Shown: positions 12,312 to 25,400 of the stretch, piece by piece
Layout of the letters: each line of letters starts with the position of its first letter
How positions within the stretch are numbered: position 1 is the stretch's first letter
Source of the DNA: Auanema rhodensis
Lineage: Eukaryota; Nematoda; Chromadorea; Rhabditida; Rhabditidae
Direction of reading: 5' to 3'
Length of the DNA stretch: 64,000 nt
Assembly (NCBI GenBank): GCA_964057225.1
Contig: OZ059897.1
Location: forward strand, 15,190,001-15,254,000
Program-made: the position numbers and the translations under genes
Notes under the pieces: generated by a model
The model's database searches: none
Told to the model about the DNA's origin: nothing
What the model saw: only the letters and a program-made list of their open reading frames with translations

Positions 12312-15300
12312 TTAGTTCAAGTTATCTAATAGATGCTTTAGTAGAGTGTCTAATAAAATGTAAGATAATTGCTTATTAAGACGAGGATATTGAAGACAGG
12401 CTACTATCTGTTCAGAGGCTTGTCGCAATTTTTGGCGACCTATTACGCGAACAGCATGAGATGGTATCTGTTCCTGTATAAATTCAAGTAGCCTTCTCTT
12501 CATCAATTCTTCTCGGAGCGATTTCTCCTATAAACATAAATCAATTATGCAGAATTTCATTTTCCAAACCTGTTGAGTAGGAACAGTGCCATCAGAATAG
12601 AAAAGAGACTGTTCTATCATTTGAACTAGTGAAACAAGAGAACCTCCTTCATAAACTTTCCGAAAAAGAGAAGTGAATATCATTTTGATAGCCCGATCAA
12701 TAGTAGTTTTGAATAGTATTCTGAAAAAAGTATCATTATTGTGGTATATGTATCTATCACTACCTAATGCAAGAAAAAATGCAGGACATCCAAGATGATA
12801 CTGGAGAAAGAACATCATGTAAAACAAGCATGCATGCATCGAATGGACTTCTGATATACAAAAATATAATTAGGTATACGAACAAATAAAATAAACCTTG
12901 TCCAAAGTCCCCTATCAGGGATATCTTCATCTGTTAATTTAAGACCCAAGCAGTTATTTCCATAAATTGAACTATAGGCAGATTGAGACAGAGGATCACC
13001 ACCAACACTCATGGAAGAAATACTACTGAATATTAAGAGAATGAATAAAATTACAAAAAATGAATGTTTATGAAAACCTGGATTCAGATGAAATGTCGAT
13101 TTTTTCTTTAAAACTTGCTGGTTTTTCGGGAGGAGCTAAAGTATTAGCTAGCATATTAAGTAAAAATGGTCTCAAGTGTTGCCCTTTCTCTCTACTTAAT
13201 TTTCCTGGCATTTTTTTGACAACCTGATAAAAACTTATGTTCAGAAGTTAGGATAATTTTCAATTCACCTTCCATGGATTTAAGTCACTTAACATTAAAA
13301 TATCTCTAAACTCATCTGGACTTGTAAGGAATGTAAATAAAAGATCTGAACGATACAATAATCTCTGAAATAAAAAAATGAGAAATCAAATCTCATATCT
13401 TAACTTTGAATTACTTGTTTACAAAGTGACGATACGAATGAAGAGAAGACCAAGCGATGTTGTTCTAGATACGCTCGATTTTTGGTTACAAAAGTCTAAA
13501 CATATAATATACAGTCTTATTTTTATATATCTTACCTTTCTAGGTGGTAAAGAGGAAAATCTTAGAGCATCACCGTGAAACTCAATAAGCTTCGCTTCCA
13601 GTACATAAAACTCAGTAAATCTTCTAAAATGAAAAGAAAAGATATATAGTATAATAATATTCATAGATTTCGTTTACCTATAAATACTCCATTGTTTAGT
13701 TTCATGCTCCTGAGCTTCATGTCTCTCCACATCAATAACATATATAAAAATAGTTCTTCCTAAACATAATAATAAATAAAATACCAAGATATCTATTAAT
13801 AATGTTAACCTGTTACATTGTCTCGAGTAGGTATAACTTTACTAATTCCCACTTTCCAACTATTCATGTTCTTAGTTGAATCTTCTATGGTGAGTAGAGG
13901 CTGCTCGGTTGGAGCTACTTCAGCAGAACCAGTACTACTGAACCCATCATCTTCTTCCTGAACAATCATGTAATATCTGTTTACGCTCATAAAGCTTACG
14001 TGATTAACAGAGGATTCAGCACAAGATTCTTCAGGATCTTCGCTGATATCGATAGTAGGAAGGCTAGAACTTGTTGGCATTGAAGAAGTAGAAGTACTCT
14101 ATAATTATAAATGAATACTGTTTGATAAACAGCCAACCTCTGAATATTCATCCTTATCAAATACAGCTGACTTCGACTTTTCTAGCTCATATGGAGTTTG
14201 TAAAGAAGAATATTGCGGATCTACAGAATAATAATAGAATAGTTTACTTATATAAAGAAATTATAACCTATACTATATTCATCACAAACAACTTCTTCAC
14301 CTTCAATGGAGCCTTCTGTTGAAAGAGTAAGTAAACGACGTAATTGAGATCTAAAATCAATACTTTAAGCTGATCGAGAAGTCAACACATGATACCTGAA
14401 CATATTAAAAGAGATAGCACGATCTGTTGTATTAGTTTTTCTAGACAAAGTAGGTTTGTCGATTAGCTCAATGACAGAAACAGGTGGACTTCCACAAAGA
14501 TATCTGTAAAACTTGGTGAGAATCTTCAAAATAATCAAATATTACCCAAGAAAAGAATCCGATTGGCAGAAAGGGATGACATATTGAACTTGGAGATGTT
14601 GATAAACAACTTGATAAGCCTTTTCAATGATTCTATCCAATTCTTTCATATCGTTAGTTTGCATTGTGGTTTTGAAATCCAGTACAATATCAGAATCGAA
14701 CGGGATTTGATCTGGAGCTCCTTCATGGACAAATTGACCGTATAACTGCCAAATATCATAAGAAATTTGAGATGACGACTCTTCCTAAAAAGTTAAATAA
14801 TAAATTAATTAAAATGATTTTCAATCTTAACCTTCTTCTGCATGCTCTCGTGAATACGAGTAGCCTCAGACAAAAAAGTTAGTTCATTCACAGGTCCTTT
14901 GATATCTTGTAAGTACAGGCGAAACATTGAAAACTGTCTAGCGTCTCGTAAAATCTATAAAAACCAATATCTACAAACTTGAAATAACCACTTACTTCAC
15001 TAAGTTTTAGCTGTAGTAAACTATCTGGAACGTTATCAACAGTTTCAGTTAGAGATTTCAAAAACGGAACTCTTGTTTCCTTTAAACATTAAAGTTTTAA
15101 AAATATTTCTTTAAAGAACTAACTGGTAAAACATATTCTACTGGTGACGCATATGAATCAAAAGCTAAAATGATAATATTGTTTAATACATCAGGGTCAG
15201 CAATTAAATCAAGAACTGGCAGAAGTAGGGAATTTACAACAAGTTCTCGGAGAAAATGTCGAGCAGAGTGTGAAGGCCAATTTCTCTATAACAAACGAAT

Positions 15301-16303
15301 AGTATAAAAGAATTAAATTTATTAAATATTACATTAGCACTCGAAATTCCTTTCCCATTTTCAAAATCATCATCATGAGCTCTACCAGATATCTTTGAGC
15401 TATCCACAAATAAGGGGATAATAGCATCAGATACCTTAAGTATCAATATCTGTTAGTTTTTATATAAATGAATCCTACTTGTCTTAAATAATTAATTTCT
15501 GTTTGTCTGCTTTTCATACTGTAATGAAGATCTGGCAATATTGCTTCACAAATACGATTCTCAGCTAGGTTTAATGGAATGTTCTTAAAGTGAATATAAT
15601 CTTTTTGAAAAAAAAAGTAAACGGACTTTATCTGGTAAGTTGTTAACAGCTTGAATGATTTTATGAAGATGTAAAGCAGCAGCTGGGATAGCTTCCTCAC
15701 TCACAATTGTAGGCAAATCAATCTTCAGAAGTTGATTTACAAATTTAGAGCAACCATATCGCAATTGATATCGGATTTCATTTAAAAACGCTCGATCTTG
15801 ACCAATACCGGAAGAATACCACTCAGCTACATATTGGCTAACAACGTGTTCTAATAGACTTTCGAGACTCTCATTCAAATCCGGAGGAACTTCAATATCT
15901 ACAGAAAAAGCTTGGAAATTATTAAGAATGTCTCTAGCATACCTTCCCAGGGCATTTGATGAGCTTCAAATTTAGATGATGATGTTTTCTGCGCATCATT
16001 TGGGAAATCAGGTTGAGCAGCACTCGGTGTTGAGCGCAAAAGCCAACTATCTATAAGACTTGATAAAAATTGGCCATTGGAATCAACTGCTATCCAATTA
16101 GCAAATTGTATTCCCAACAAGAGAGAAAAAATGCAAAGAGTAATTGAGAAGGCCCTGGAAATATTTTGCAAATTGAAAAGAAAAAATAGTTGTTACACAA
16201 ACCCTAATCCAGCCCATATTAGGATTGATATAATTAGAATGGGAATAGAAGATAACCATAGACGGTTGTCAGATTTCAACTTTTCCCATCGATCCCAATC
16301 CAT
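12312..16303 (-). CDS. snx-14: Sorting nexin 14 (PXA-RGS-PX-nexin C protein)
   Basis: ER-anchored sorting nexin. The SNX14 family acts in lipid-droplet, ER and lysosome lipid handling. Translation starts MDWDRWEKLKSDNR, followed by two hydrophobic segments (WLSSIPILIISILIW and LLFAFFLLLGIQF) split by an intron. Next come a PXA domain (LLEHVVSQYVAEWYSSG), a middle region in the RGS position, and a PX domain with FTEFYVLEAKLIEFHGD, close to the human SNX14 RDFYVLESKLTEFHG. The C-terminal nexin domain ends LNKQLSYILLDTLLKHLL, matching SNX14 (LNKQLTYVLLDIVIQELF). That C-terminus and the PX motif favour SNX14 over SNX13 or SNX25. Many short introns. The start lies 169 bp downstream of the NOA1 stop, with an acceptor ATTATAG 22 nt before the ATG, consistent with a downstream operon gene. 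The linker between RGS and PX is serine/glutamate-rich and poorly conserved. Confidence 0.88.
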
Positions 16304-16472
16304 TTACTCAATACATTAAGCTATAATGAATCAATTTATATGAAACAGAGTTAACTTTAGAATAGAAAGATACGTTTTGTGGATAAGAAACCATAGTTTA
16401 ACATTTTAAACATTCTTAACATAACAATATTTCTTGTAAAATAACAGATAATAATAACAATAATATAACAAA

Positions 16473-19400
16473 CTATGACTTAAATGACTTTTTCTTATTT
16501 TTAATTGCTTCTGTACGTCTGGTGTTTATAGGGAATTCAATGGGTTTTACCTGAAAATTCAAACATAATGGATTAAAAAATTAAATACTACTAGCCTTAT
16601 AAAATTGAGTTCCAGGTATACGTTTTCCTCTTAATGAGGCTGAGTATGGCAGAATAGGATTTCTCAAAGAAATTCCTTTGCCAGCGGGAGTGAAAACGCT
16701 CAACTTTGCATGAGAATCAGCAGTTGTGACCATCACCCATCCGATAGAAGATAGTACTAAATCCTTGCTTCCCACATCCTAATCGAAATAATTATTCATA
16801 ATGAATTATATAAATTCTTACTTTTATTCCTTTTATATAAAAATCTTTTGATGACAAACCAGGCCAGTTTTTCATACGTTCGTCTGAACCAAAAGGAACA
16901 GAAAGCGTTTTTGTATTCAAATATTTCTCTGTAAACTTTTCAACTTGAGAAGTGTCAACTATGTTTAAAGGTAATTCTTCACTAGCAAAAACAGTTAACT
17001 GAAAAATGATAATTAACAAATTATTGAAATTCTTCTCACATACGTATACACCTCTTTCTCTTTCGGTTTCATTGAGATCGATGCGACCAACTCCACCAAT
17101 GAGTAAAGTTGTTCCTTTATTTAAAAGACAAGTACGAGGAGTAAGAATTTTTCGAGGAAGAACTTTAATCAGTTCATCTAAAGTGAATAATGATGTAACT
17201 TGATCATCTGTGACAGTTCCAGGAGTATCATAACACCAAGTACTTTTTGAAAAAATGGGATCAGTTAAAGACCATCTGAAAAAAATGATTAAATAATAAA
17301 AAAAAACAATTATATATGAAAAGTTTTACTTTTTTTCTTTGTCTATTTCATTTAGGTTATCAATTCCTGCAATTTCTTTCAAAGCAATTGGTTGAAGGTC
17401 ATCTTCTTGATCCTTAAAATGGTAGATAACTTAACAATCATTAATAAAATTACCTTATAAGTATTCTGAATAACTCCTGTCACAACAGCATAGTTATTGT
17501 CACCAGTTTGCTGTAATAAAAGCTTTCTAAATTATAATATTAACAGAAAGCATAAAAGTATATCAAAACCTAGAATACATTTCCTTCTGTTGCCAAGCTT
17601 TTTGTTTTAATAAACGCCTTCTTCGTAATTCTAAGCGATATGGTGAAGGTTTCATTACAGGAAATTTTAAGAGAGAAATCTATGATATTTAAAATTAATG
17701 AATAAATAAGAAATCATATACCGTTGTTCCTGGCCAAAGAGATGTTGTAGCTCTTTCAACAAGATCTACAGCTCTAACTTTGCATAAATCAGATTGTAAT
17801 AAAGCGTTGAATAATGTTCTAGATTGTAAAGAATTCTTAACAAAAGCAACATAAGAAAACTCACGATTTTCCAGCGTTAGTACAGCCCACTAAATACATA
17901 TCACTTCTGAGACCCATTTTGACAGTTGTATAATTCAAGTGAATTTGCTGAATTTCAAAAATCATTTCGTAACTAATTATATATAACATACAGTTATGAG
18001 ATCTTCAATTCCATATCCAGTTTTTGCACTTACTAATGCGGTATGAAGAATGTTAAACTTTTCTCTAAATCCAGCATCCTCGATCGACTGTTGCACGATT
18101 GAGCGGAAATGTTTGAAATAGCCGCACTGAGCATCAGGTGGTAACAAATCAACTTTATTACCTTAACATATTTGTTTAGAGGTAACAACATTATAAAAAA
18201 ACCTACCAATCACTATCATTGGCTTTCGAGTTCCAATGATATTCGGAAGATGAGCATGAATACTTCCAGGGAGATCAGTGACATCTACAACTAATAGAAT
18301 CAAGGATTCATCTTTCAGTTTTAAATGAGACATCATTAATTCGTAATCTACAGGACAAACGTTAACATTCAACTGAAATTCTTTTTAATTATAAACATTC
18401 TCGGAAAAAAAAACGTTTACCAAAAAATTATGATGTTTCAAAAGATAACAGCGACGACATAGAATATTATTTAACATCTTTTTTTTTACTTCCTTATCAA
18501 ACACTTCAACTGGTAAGAAGCCTGGTAAAGAACTATCCTGAAATTTATTCATTCAAAAATAAATTAAAGAAATATTTCATGATACCTTGCAATGAATATG
18601 TGAGCCACATCCCGAGCATGGTTTTTCAGAAGCTGGACGGCTAGGATCAGCAGTACCAAAGTGTTCGGACAAATCTAACGGCTCATTCTCGAACATAGAA
18701 TCTTCCTCTTTCTTGAACAGGATATAGTTTAAGAAACTAAAACTATTATAATTATATAACCTCCTTCAAATTTTGATGTGGTAATTGGAAATCAATGTGT
18801 TCAACAGCATCCGTTGGACCATAAACTGCGCGAGTTGACCTTGAAAAACAATTTTTTTGTTAAGAACTCTATCAAAATTTAAAACAAACATAACAATCTC
18901 ATCGTCAGGAATATCTTCAGCATTTCCAGCAATATACTCATCAACATATGCACCAGCATCAATGAAAAATCCTTTATCATGCCCACAACTTTTATCGCCA
19001 ACTGAACCATAAAACTGGGAAAACGAAAACAAAGGCACAAACCTTCCATATCAGTTGGAACAACGGATTCAACGGATAGTTCTGATGCTTTGACCTGCAT
19101 TCCTTTCAGTGGAAATGAAAAAGATTCCTTTCCTTGGTTTGTAGTTTTTTCTTTATGCTCGTTATCTTCTTCAGCTCTTTTCTCAAGAACTTTATAGAAA
19201 TCTGAGTTTTCTCTAAAAAAATTTGAATCAAATTATTTTTAAATGTATTTTACTTACCTTAAAATCTTTTCTCCTATCATTGAGTCCACATTATAACTAC
19301 TAATTTTCGGTTGTTCTTCTCTCGAGAGTTCCGCTAATCTACGATGGATTTCTCCTACCTAAACTATTCATGAAATAGAGAAGAAATTTTCAAATGCCAA

Positions 19401-19546
19401 TTTTTATGTTTAAAGACCAAGAAAAAATAAGATTAGACTAGACTAAACGAAACCTGTGAACCTCTGGATGGTCCAACAGCATTATAAATTTTTTTTTGAG
19501 CTTTTCTTGAATAACAGCGAAACGTAGAAATAGTTCTAGGAATCAT
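16473..19546 (-). CDS. NOA1, mitochondrial circularly permuted GTPase (YqeH-like)
   Basis: GTPase needed for mitochondrial ribosome assembly and translation. It begins MIPRTISTFRCYSRKAQ, a basic, hydroxyl-rich start typical of a mitochondrial presequence. A zinc-binding module follows: CSGCGSHIHC, then CRRCYLLKHHN. The GTPase motifs are in permuted order: NKVDLLPP (G4) and VSAKTGYG (G5) come before the P-loop GCTNAGKST (G1) and DTPGT (G3). This order and the zinc module identify the YqeH/NOA1 family. The C-terminal half (to KNKKKSFKS) matches the NOA1 tail. There are more than ten exons with mostly 40-60 bp introns. One larger intron (about 19040-18833) holds an open, coding-like stretch. The start codon overlaps the PIG-P stop as ATGA. 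Confidence 0.92.
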
Positions 19547-20119
19547 TTCTTTGCAACTACTGAAAAATACTGATATTCACAACAAAATCCAAAGATTAAC
19601 ATACACTTGCTAATTAATTCTTGTCTTGCTTCTTCAGCAGGGACTCCTTTGAATCCTGCTCTTTCTCCAAAATCGTGCTCAATCACCTGAACAAATGATG
19701 AATCGTGTATTTGAGAAAAAAAACCTACTTCAACACTTTCAAAAACTCTATAACCACGAAAACGAATAATATTAATCCCAAATATAACTGAGACGTAAGT
19801 TAATACTGCAAATGGTATTAGCAAAGGTCCAGCAATAGCCCAATATTTAGCAGGAACGTATGTTATACCTTGAAATTGAAGAGAAAACTGATATAAATTG
19901 TAGACTATACCTAATTTATTCAAGATCGGAGTTGGAACAATAGCCCAAACAAGATAACAAATAAGTAAACACCAAGCCACTATATAAAGAGCGAGACCAT
20001 ATATACCTAAATAAAAATGACAACATTACGACTTTAAAGATTTAAAAACCTCTAGCTGGATGGGGAGCAGGAGTCGGATTTTCTTCAGCAGGTGCTTTGG
20101 AAGTCGATATCTTTTTCAT
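19543..20119 (-). CDS. PIG-P, subunit P of GPI-GlcNAc transferase
   Basis: Small membrane subunit of the ER complex that makes GlcNAc-phosphatidylinositol, the first step of GPI-anchor synthesis. A hydrophilic, proline-rich start (MKKISTSKAPAEENPTP) leads into two membrane segments: IYGLALYIVAWCLLICYLVWA and AIAGPLLIPFAVLTYVSVIFG. Family signatures include YLVWAIVP, the PxKYWA motif (VPAKYWAIAGP) and FGIN after the second helix, as in human PIG-P. The protein is about 150 aa, a usual size. The last intron (19604-19560, 45 nt, GTATGT...TTTTTCAG) has a length divisible by three and no in-frame stop, so spliced and retained forms share the same C-terminal VAKK. The stop overlaps the NOA1 start. 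Confidence 0.88.
19546..19604 (-). promoter_or_regulatory. Dual-use splice acceptor upstream of NOA1
   Basis: Sequence TTTTTCAG with AG at 19561-19560 ends the last PIG-P intron and also lies only 13 nt before the NOA1 ATG. That is where a spliced-leader acceptor would be expected. It is one of the strongest acceptors in this block. Use in trans would give NOA1 a 13-nt leader but would cut PIG-P before its stop. Use in cis would complete PIG-P. Confidence 0.5.
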
Positions 20120-20358
20120 CCAATAATAAAATCTATATGAATTATAAATAAATGAGAATTTGTTCATTGGATAAGTAATAGGAAACAACCGTTAAAGAAG
20201 AAAATAGAAGAAAAACAAAATTTATGAAAGATAAAATTTGTGCATGGTACAAAAGTGACAAGACAGAAGCACCCGCTAAATGATCACATAATATTTTGAG
20301 CAAAACTCGAACTTACGAACGAAATTATATACATTGTGAACAGAAAGATAAAAATTAA

Positions 20359-22226
20359 TTAATCCCAGTCTTCATCATCGTTTTCATTAGTTGATAAATC
20401 GTCATCTGCAGGTATCGCAGGAATCAGATCACTCATTCTACCTAAAGCCCCAGTCAGCTTGGCAGGTGCTTCTGATTTATCTGAATTCCCAGATATGGCT
20501 AAAAGACAAATGTATTAAACTAAATAGCGCACGTATACAAACCTTTTCTTCTAGCATTTAGTGCATTTGTCAGAGCAGACATAAGGTCACCACCATCACT
20601 TTTTTTAGAAAGAGCGCTTGTTTCATTTAATGCTTGCTTCTCCTAAAATAGTATTCAATGGTTTCATGAAAATTCCTAACTGTGTTGCCACATAGAGAAA
20701 ATAAAATAAGAACCTTGTTTGGCTTGGATTTAGTTTCTCCTTTCTTGACCGATTTCAGTCTAGCATTTGAAGAACCACCAGCTGCACGAATGGCTGCCAT
20801 TAGATCATTACGGGAATTATCCGTACTAGGAGAAGCAGCAGGTAAAACAGCTGAGATTTATTACATGACTACAAAAAATAAAATAAGCATTACCTGTAGG
20901 TGATGCAACCGGAGCAAAAAGATTAGACGGAGGCGGTGGAGGTGGTGGAGGAGCAGGTGGAGGTGGAATAGAAGTTGATATGCTTGCTACTGTTGTTACA
21001 TTCGACTCAAGCACTACAACTGAGGTGGGCACTGGTGGCGGTGGCGGTGGCGGTGGCGGTGGAGGAGTTGTCAGAGGTGGAGGAGGTGGCGGAGGCGGAG
21101 GAGGATATGTAAGAGATCCTATATTAAGGTCAATAAAATCAGACGATAGATCATCAACATTTGAATCTAATGGCAAGGCTGGTTCAACCAACGAGGATGA
21201 TATATCACTGGTGAATCCAACTAGAGTCAGATCAGAAGCAATATCTAAATTATTTAGAATCGTTTTAAAATAAGAATTGAATTCAAAACCTGGTAGATCG
21301 GGAAGTATATCTGGCAAATCTAAATCTTGCAAAGGAGCTAATTCGTGCTTGTAAGCAAATGGATCATCTTCCTCAACTCTTCTTCCAAATGCAGTAGTAT
21401 CCGGAAGAAGGTCAGAGTCAAGGTCTCGCCTATATTTAGAACAAATATGAAAAATAATGTTTGATCAGAAACAGACTTAGAGGCTATACTTTTCGATTTC
21501 TTTACTTTCTTCTTCAAATCAGCTCCTTCCACACCATCAAATGCAACATCGAACGAGTCGTAGAAGAACAAGTTACAAACAGAGTTCAACTTATCAGATA
21601 CTTTCCTCACTGCAACGGAAGTTTTGATTAAATTAGGAAAAAAAGGTAGATTATGAAAACCTTTATTATGTTCCTTTTGTGCACTTATTAGCTGATTAGG
21701 AGAAAAGAACTGTTTCTTTTCATTTAGAATATATTTTATATCTGCAGCATTAGTTTGTGGTTTTTTCGGTTCATACACATTTGTATTTTCTGAAGTCGAA
21801 CTGAGAGAAATTCTTTAAAAGTTTAAAACCTTCGTCAGCCAATTGTATTCCAATAGAAACTGGAAAAATTGTTTGCGTAGGCTCATATTCTAATGATGGA
21901 AATCTTGATGGAGCTGTTAGGGTGATAAGTTTGTTTGTCTAAACAAATGATTTTGCTAAGATAATTTAGATGAAACATACACTCTGCAATTTCAAAATAG
22001 TTCCTTGTACAGCTTCTGCTCGCTTCTGAATCTGGTCTAAATCGTTACATAATATATTTATTCTCCCATTAACTTTTTCAAAAATGGACTCCGTCACCTA
22101 AATTAAATTAAATTAAAACCAAATTAATAAAAAATAAACTTTTTTGAATTCTTGAACAGATTCTAAAATTCGAAAAATTGATTCCTCCTGCGATAAATCT
22201 GGATTTATCAAAGGTACCCGCAGCAT
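20359..22226 (-). CDS. WASH complex subunit 1 (Arp2/3 activator)
   Basis: Nucleation-promoting factor that activates Arp2/3 on endosomes within the WASH complex. The N-terminal domain starts MLRVPLINPDLSQEES, matching the VPLIQPDL opening of WASH1 rather than WASP or WAVE. A conserved middle segment follows (VNGRINILCNDLDQIQKR), then the inter-domain motif around DLLPDTTAFG and LQDLDLPDILPDLPGFEF. A polyproline tract (about 20920-21110) precedes two WH2-like actin-binding segments (NDLMAAIRAAGG and DLMSALTNALNARRK) and an acidic tail ending DDEDWD, the Arp2/3-binding tryptophan. An acceptor TTTTCATAG abuts the ATG, so this is the likely start even though human WASH1 has about 17 more residues. 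It lies 204 bp downstream of the prenyltransferase stop. Confidence 0.9.
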
Positions 22227-22430
22227 CTATGAAAAGAAGTCTTATAAAAGAGAAATAAACTACAAATGTCAATGAAATCGCATGGAAAATACCAACAGGA
22301 TAACACAAAAGAACATGAACTCAATAATTTAATAAATTGCGGAATGATACAAAACATTGTCAGATAAAAACGGATAAAAAACATAATAAAAGAAAGCACA
22401 ATGTTTTACAAAATATAAATTTACTTCAAA

Positions 22431-25400
22431 TTCTTCTGTGAGTTCAGAATGTTCTCGTATGCTCGACGAGATACATTGAGAGGAGCACAAACAGGTCCGA
22501 AACCTGGCTCTCTAAGCAAAGATAAAGCAGCGATAGAGAAATATGTGTGTAAAATATCTGAAGATTAAATAGTTTTTACACATATGGCTCTAATAAAAAC
22601 ATGCCTGATGCAGTTCCAACTTCAGGTACTTTGCAGAAACCACCGAAAAACGTGTTCTGCGATATAAGTAGGAAATTTCGTAGTTTTTCTTGATTGGCAA
22701 GAGGGTGTACATTAAGGATCTAGAATTTATGTTATTCGTACCTTTTTTTAAATGATGCTCACCTCTAAAGTTGCTCCTATCCAAAACGCATAACAGGTAT
22801 CATCCGGCTTATGTGCTCTTCCGTGGAAACCCTCTTCTTGTTTCCATAAAGCCCATTTAATGAGACGCTGGATCTGTTTATTCGTCAAAACAGATTGATC
22901 CCAGAGTTTGTTGGCTAATGCCAACGAAGCAATTGCACAATAAGTTGATCCCCCATGGCTTTCATTGCCTGGAAGTTGTCCTAACCCTCCGTCATAGTTG
23001 AAGGAACTGGTTATGAAATTCCCCAATTTTCCCCAATCAATCGCTGAATCATCGCCAAGAATATGGCAGATTGCAACAGCACAGAAAACAAATCTCATAT
23101 CACTTTCAGATCCGGGCCCCTGACTCCAGAAGCTAAAAAGAACACAGATTATATATGTAAGAATAATATTGCACACCTTCCATCTTCTTTTTGCGATTTT
23201 CTGATAGTTGCTAAGATAGCAGCTCTATCAACATTCTTGAAATCATCTCCTACAATAGCCAAGGATAGTAAAGCACTAAAATATTGGAAAAAGAAAATAG
23301 AAAGATGAAAAGCAAAAATTTGCCTGTAAGTTTGAGCTAAATTAGCAGCATCATATCCGTCGGGAACTGCTTCTCCTTTCTCATTGGAACACCCCAAGCT
23401 ACCTCGAAAACCACAAATTTCAGATCCTGAAATTCATAGTAATAAGTAGATGAAGCTTAACACTCAAAAGCAAGCATATCAAAATCTAAAATAAGGTTTT
23501 ATTTTGAATGAATCAGGTAGAAAGAGAATTAACAATGGCAAAAGCTACTTAAAAGAATTCCACAAAGAAATTATACTATTAGAAATTATAGCTTCGGGGT
23601 GGGGGGGCTGGAGAGGAGGGAAGGAACAGTTCATATGATTGGGTTTGAAATCTAAAGGATGGGAACTGGAGGGATCAAAATCTGTATCCAACTCAGGAAC
23701 CTCAAAATGAACGGAAACCTAAATAACATCTTCAGAAATTAAGTATAAGAAAAAAAATACCGTTTCGCAGAAGTCTTCTTTGTTAATTGATTGGTGGTAA
23801 CGTCCCCAATTTTCCTTTTCATCTCCGCATTCTTCTGCCCATTCGAGGAAGCGTTTTCTACTCCGATGACCAGCTTCAGATGTGCTCGGTTCAGATGCTT
23901 CGCCATAGTGAAGCTTATTATATACGATGGCGCCATCATCTAAGGCACGAAGAAGGACATCAACTTGAGTATTTTTCCGATCCCTATATCCTTGAACAAG
24001 CGCAATAGCTCTGGGAGGATCGCGAGCTTGGTATGTGCAATCAGATAAAGGTGGCCCGAGAACATGAAAAGCATCTTCAGGTGAGGTTAATTGGTGTATT
24101 GGTGAAATAGACGAGAAGAATTCAGATTTGTGCTCATATAGTTTAGAAATCCAAACTCCGGAAAACCCATGATCCAGAATGAAGTGATTGTGAATCAGTC
24201 CCTCAGACGAAGGATCATCAACTGAATTAGAGCATACTACGACATGTCCTCCTTCAGGAATATTATGATCTTGCGTAAGAACATCCTTTCCAGGAACACG
24301 ATTGTCAAAGATATATGTATGCCTTTCAGTAACTGCAAGAACATAATGTTCCTTATTTGGTAGACTTTTCAAGTGCATAATAGGTGACTGAATATATTTG
24401 TCTTTGTCAAAAAGCTATAAAGAAAATTTTAAATGGTGTAGAAAGTATTAATATTTACCGAATGACTAATTCGAGGAACATTAAACAGTAGAGTCATAGT
24501 GTCAATTGTGTCTGCGCGTAAGTCTACAGTTCTTACATGGAAGTCTGCTGCTCCATATATAACACGAGGATGTTCAGATATTGATATCAGCTATAACATA
24601 TGATGTGCTAAGGATTGATAAAAACCATACGTTTAAGGAATCTCCACATTTGTTCTTTGTCCTTCCTAGTCCTTGTTCTAGATCTCCGCTCCAAATCATT
24701 CCAGCAGAATCTATCAACACAACTTCACCTTCCATGTATTTATTTTCTTCAAAAGCTTTCACAGAATTCTGAAGCAATTACATTTTTTTTGGAAACAACT
24801 TAATAACTTACTTGAAAAACAGCAGTGTTATCTTCGAAGTCTTCTTTTGTAATGCATAATTTACGACGCAATCGACACCAAAACGACATTGATAACCAAT
24901 TAGAAGTGCGAAGTTCTTGAATAGGATCGGAAAAGGTAGTTGTTCTTGAAGCCAGAACATCTCGAGAGAGATACCAGTCTTCTGAATCACAAGATTCCTA
25001 TAAACTATAAGCTGATCAGTTTATTTGGCAGTCAAACCTTGGCTATGAATTCTTCTACGATTTTCTTATCTGAGCGTTCATTAACTGTCCATATAACTAA
25101 GCTATCATTATCTTTTCGACAAGCCATCAAATTGTGTTGCCGAAGGTTATCCAAATTTTGATCTGCTCGAAAATGACCAGGTGGTCTGAACCACATTTTC
25201 TGCAAAACAAAAACTTGACATTTGTCTTTTTTCAGATATTAACTTACATCTGGCAAACGGGGGGGAATCAAGCCTTCGATAAAGCCGTAATTAACAACAA
25301 AACTCCTGTTCCAACTTGCGGCCAAGTTGAAATGAGGGACAACGTCACCCCCGGCAGCTATAGCAAGACCACCAAACCCTCTCCAACCCGAGATCATCAT

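Noticed and set aside
20980-21273. Plus-strand glycine-rich frame
   Set aside because: It is the antisense shadow of the WASH1 polyproline exon.
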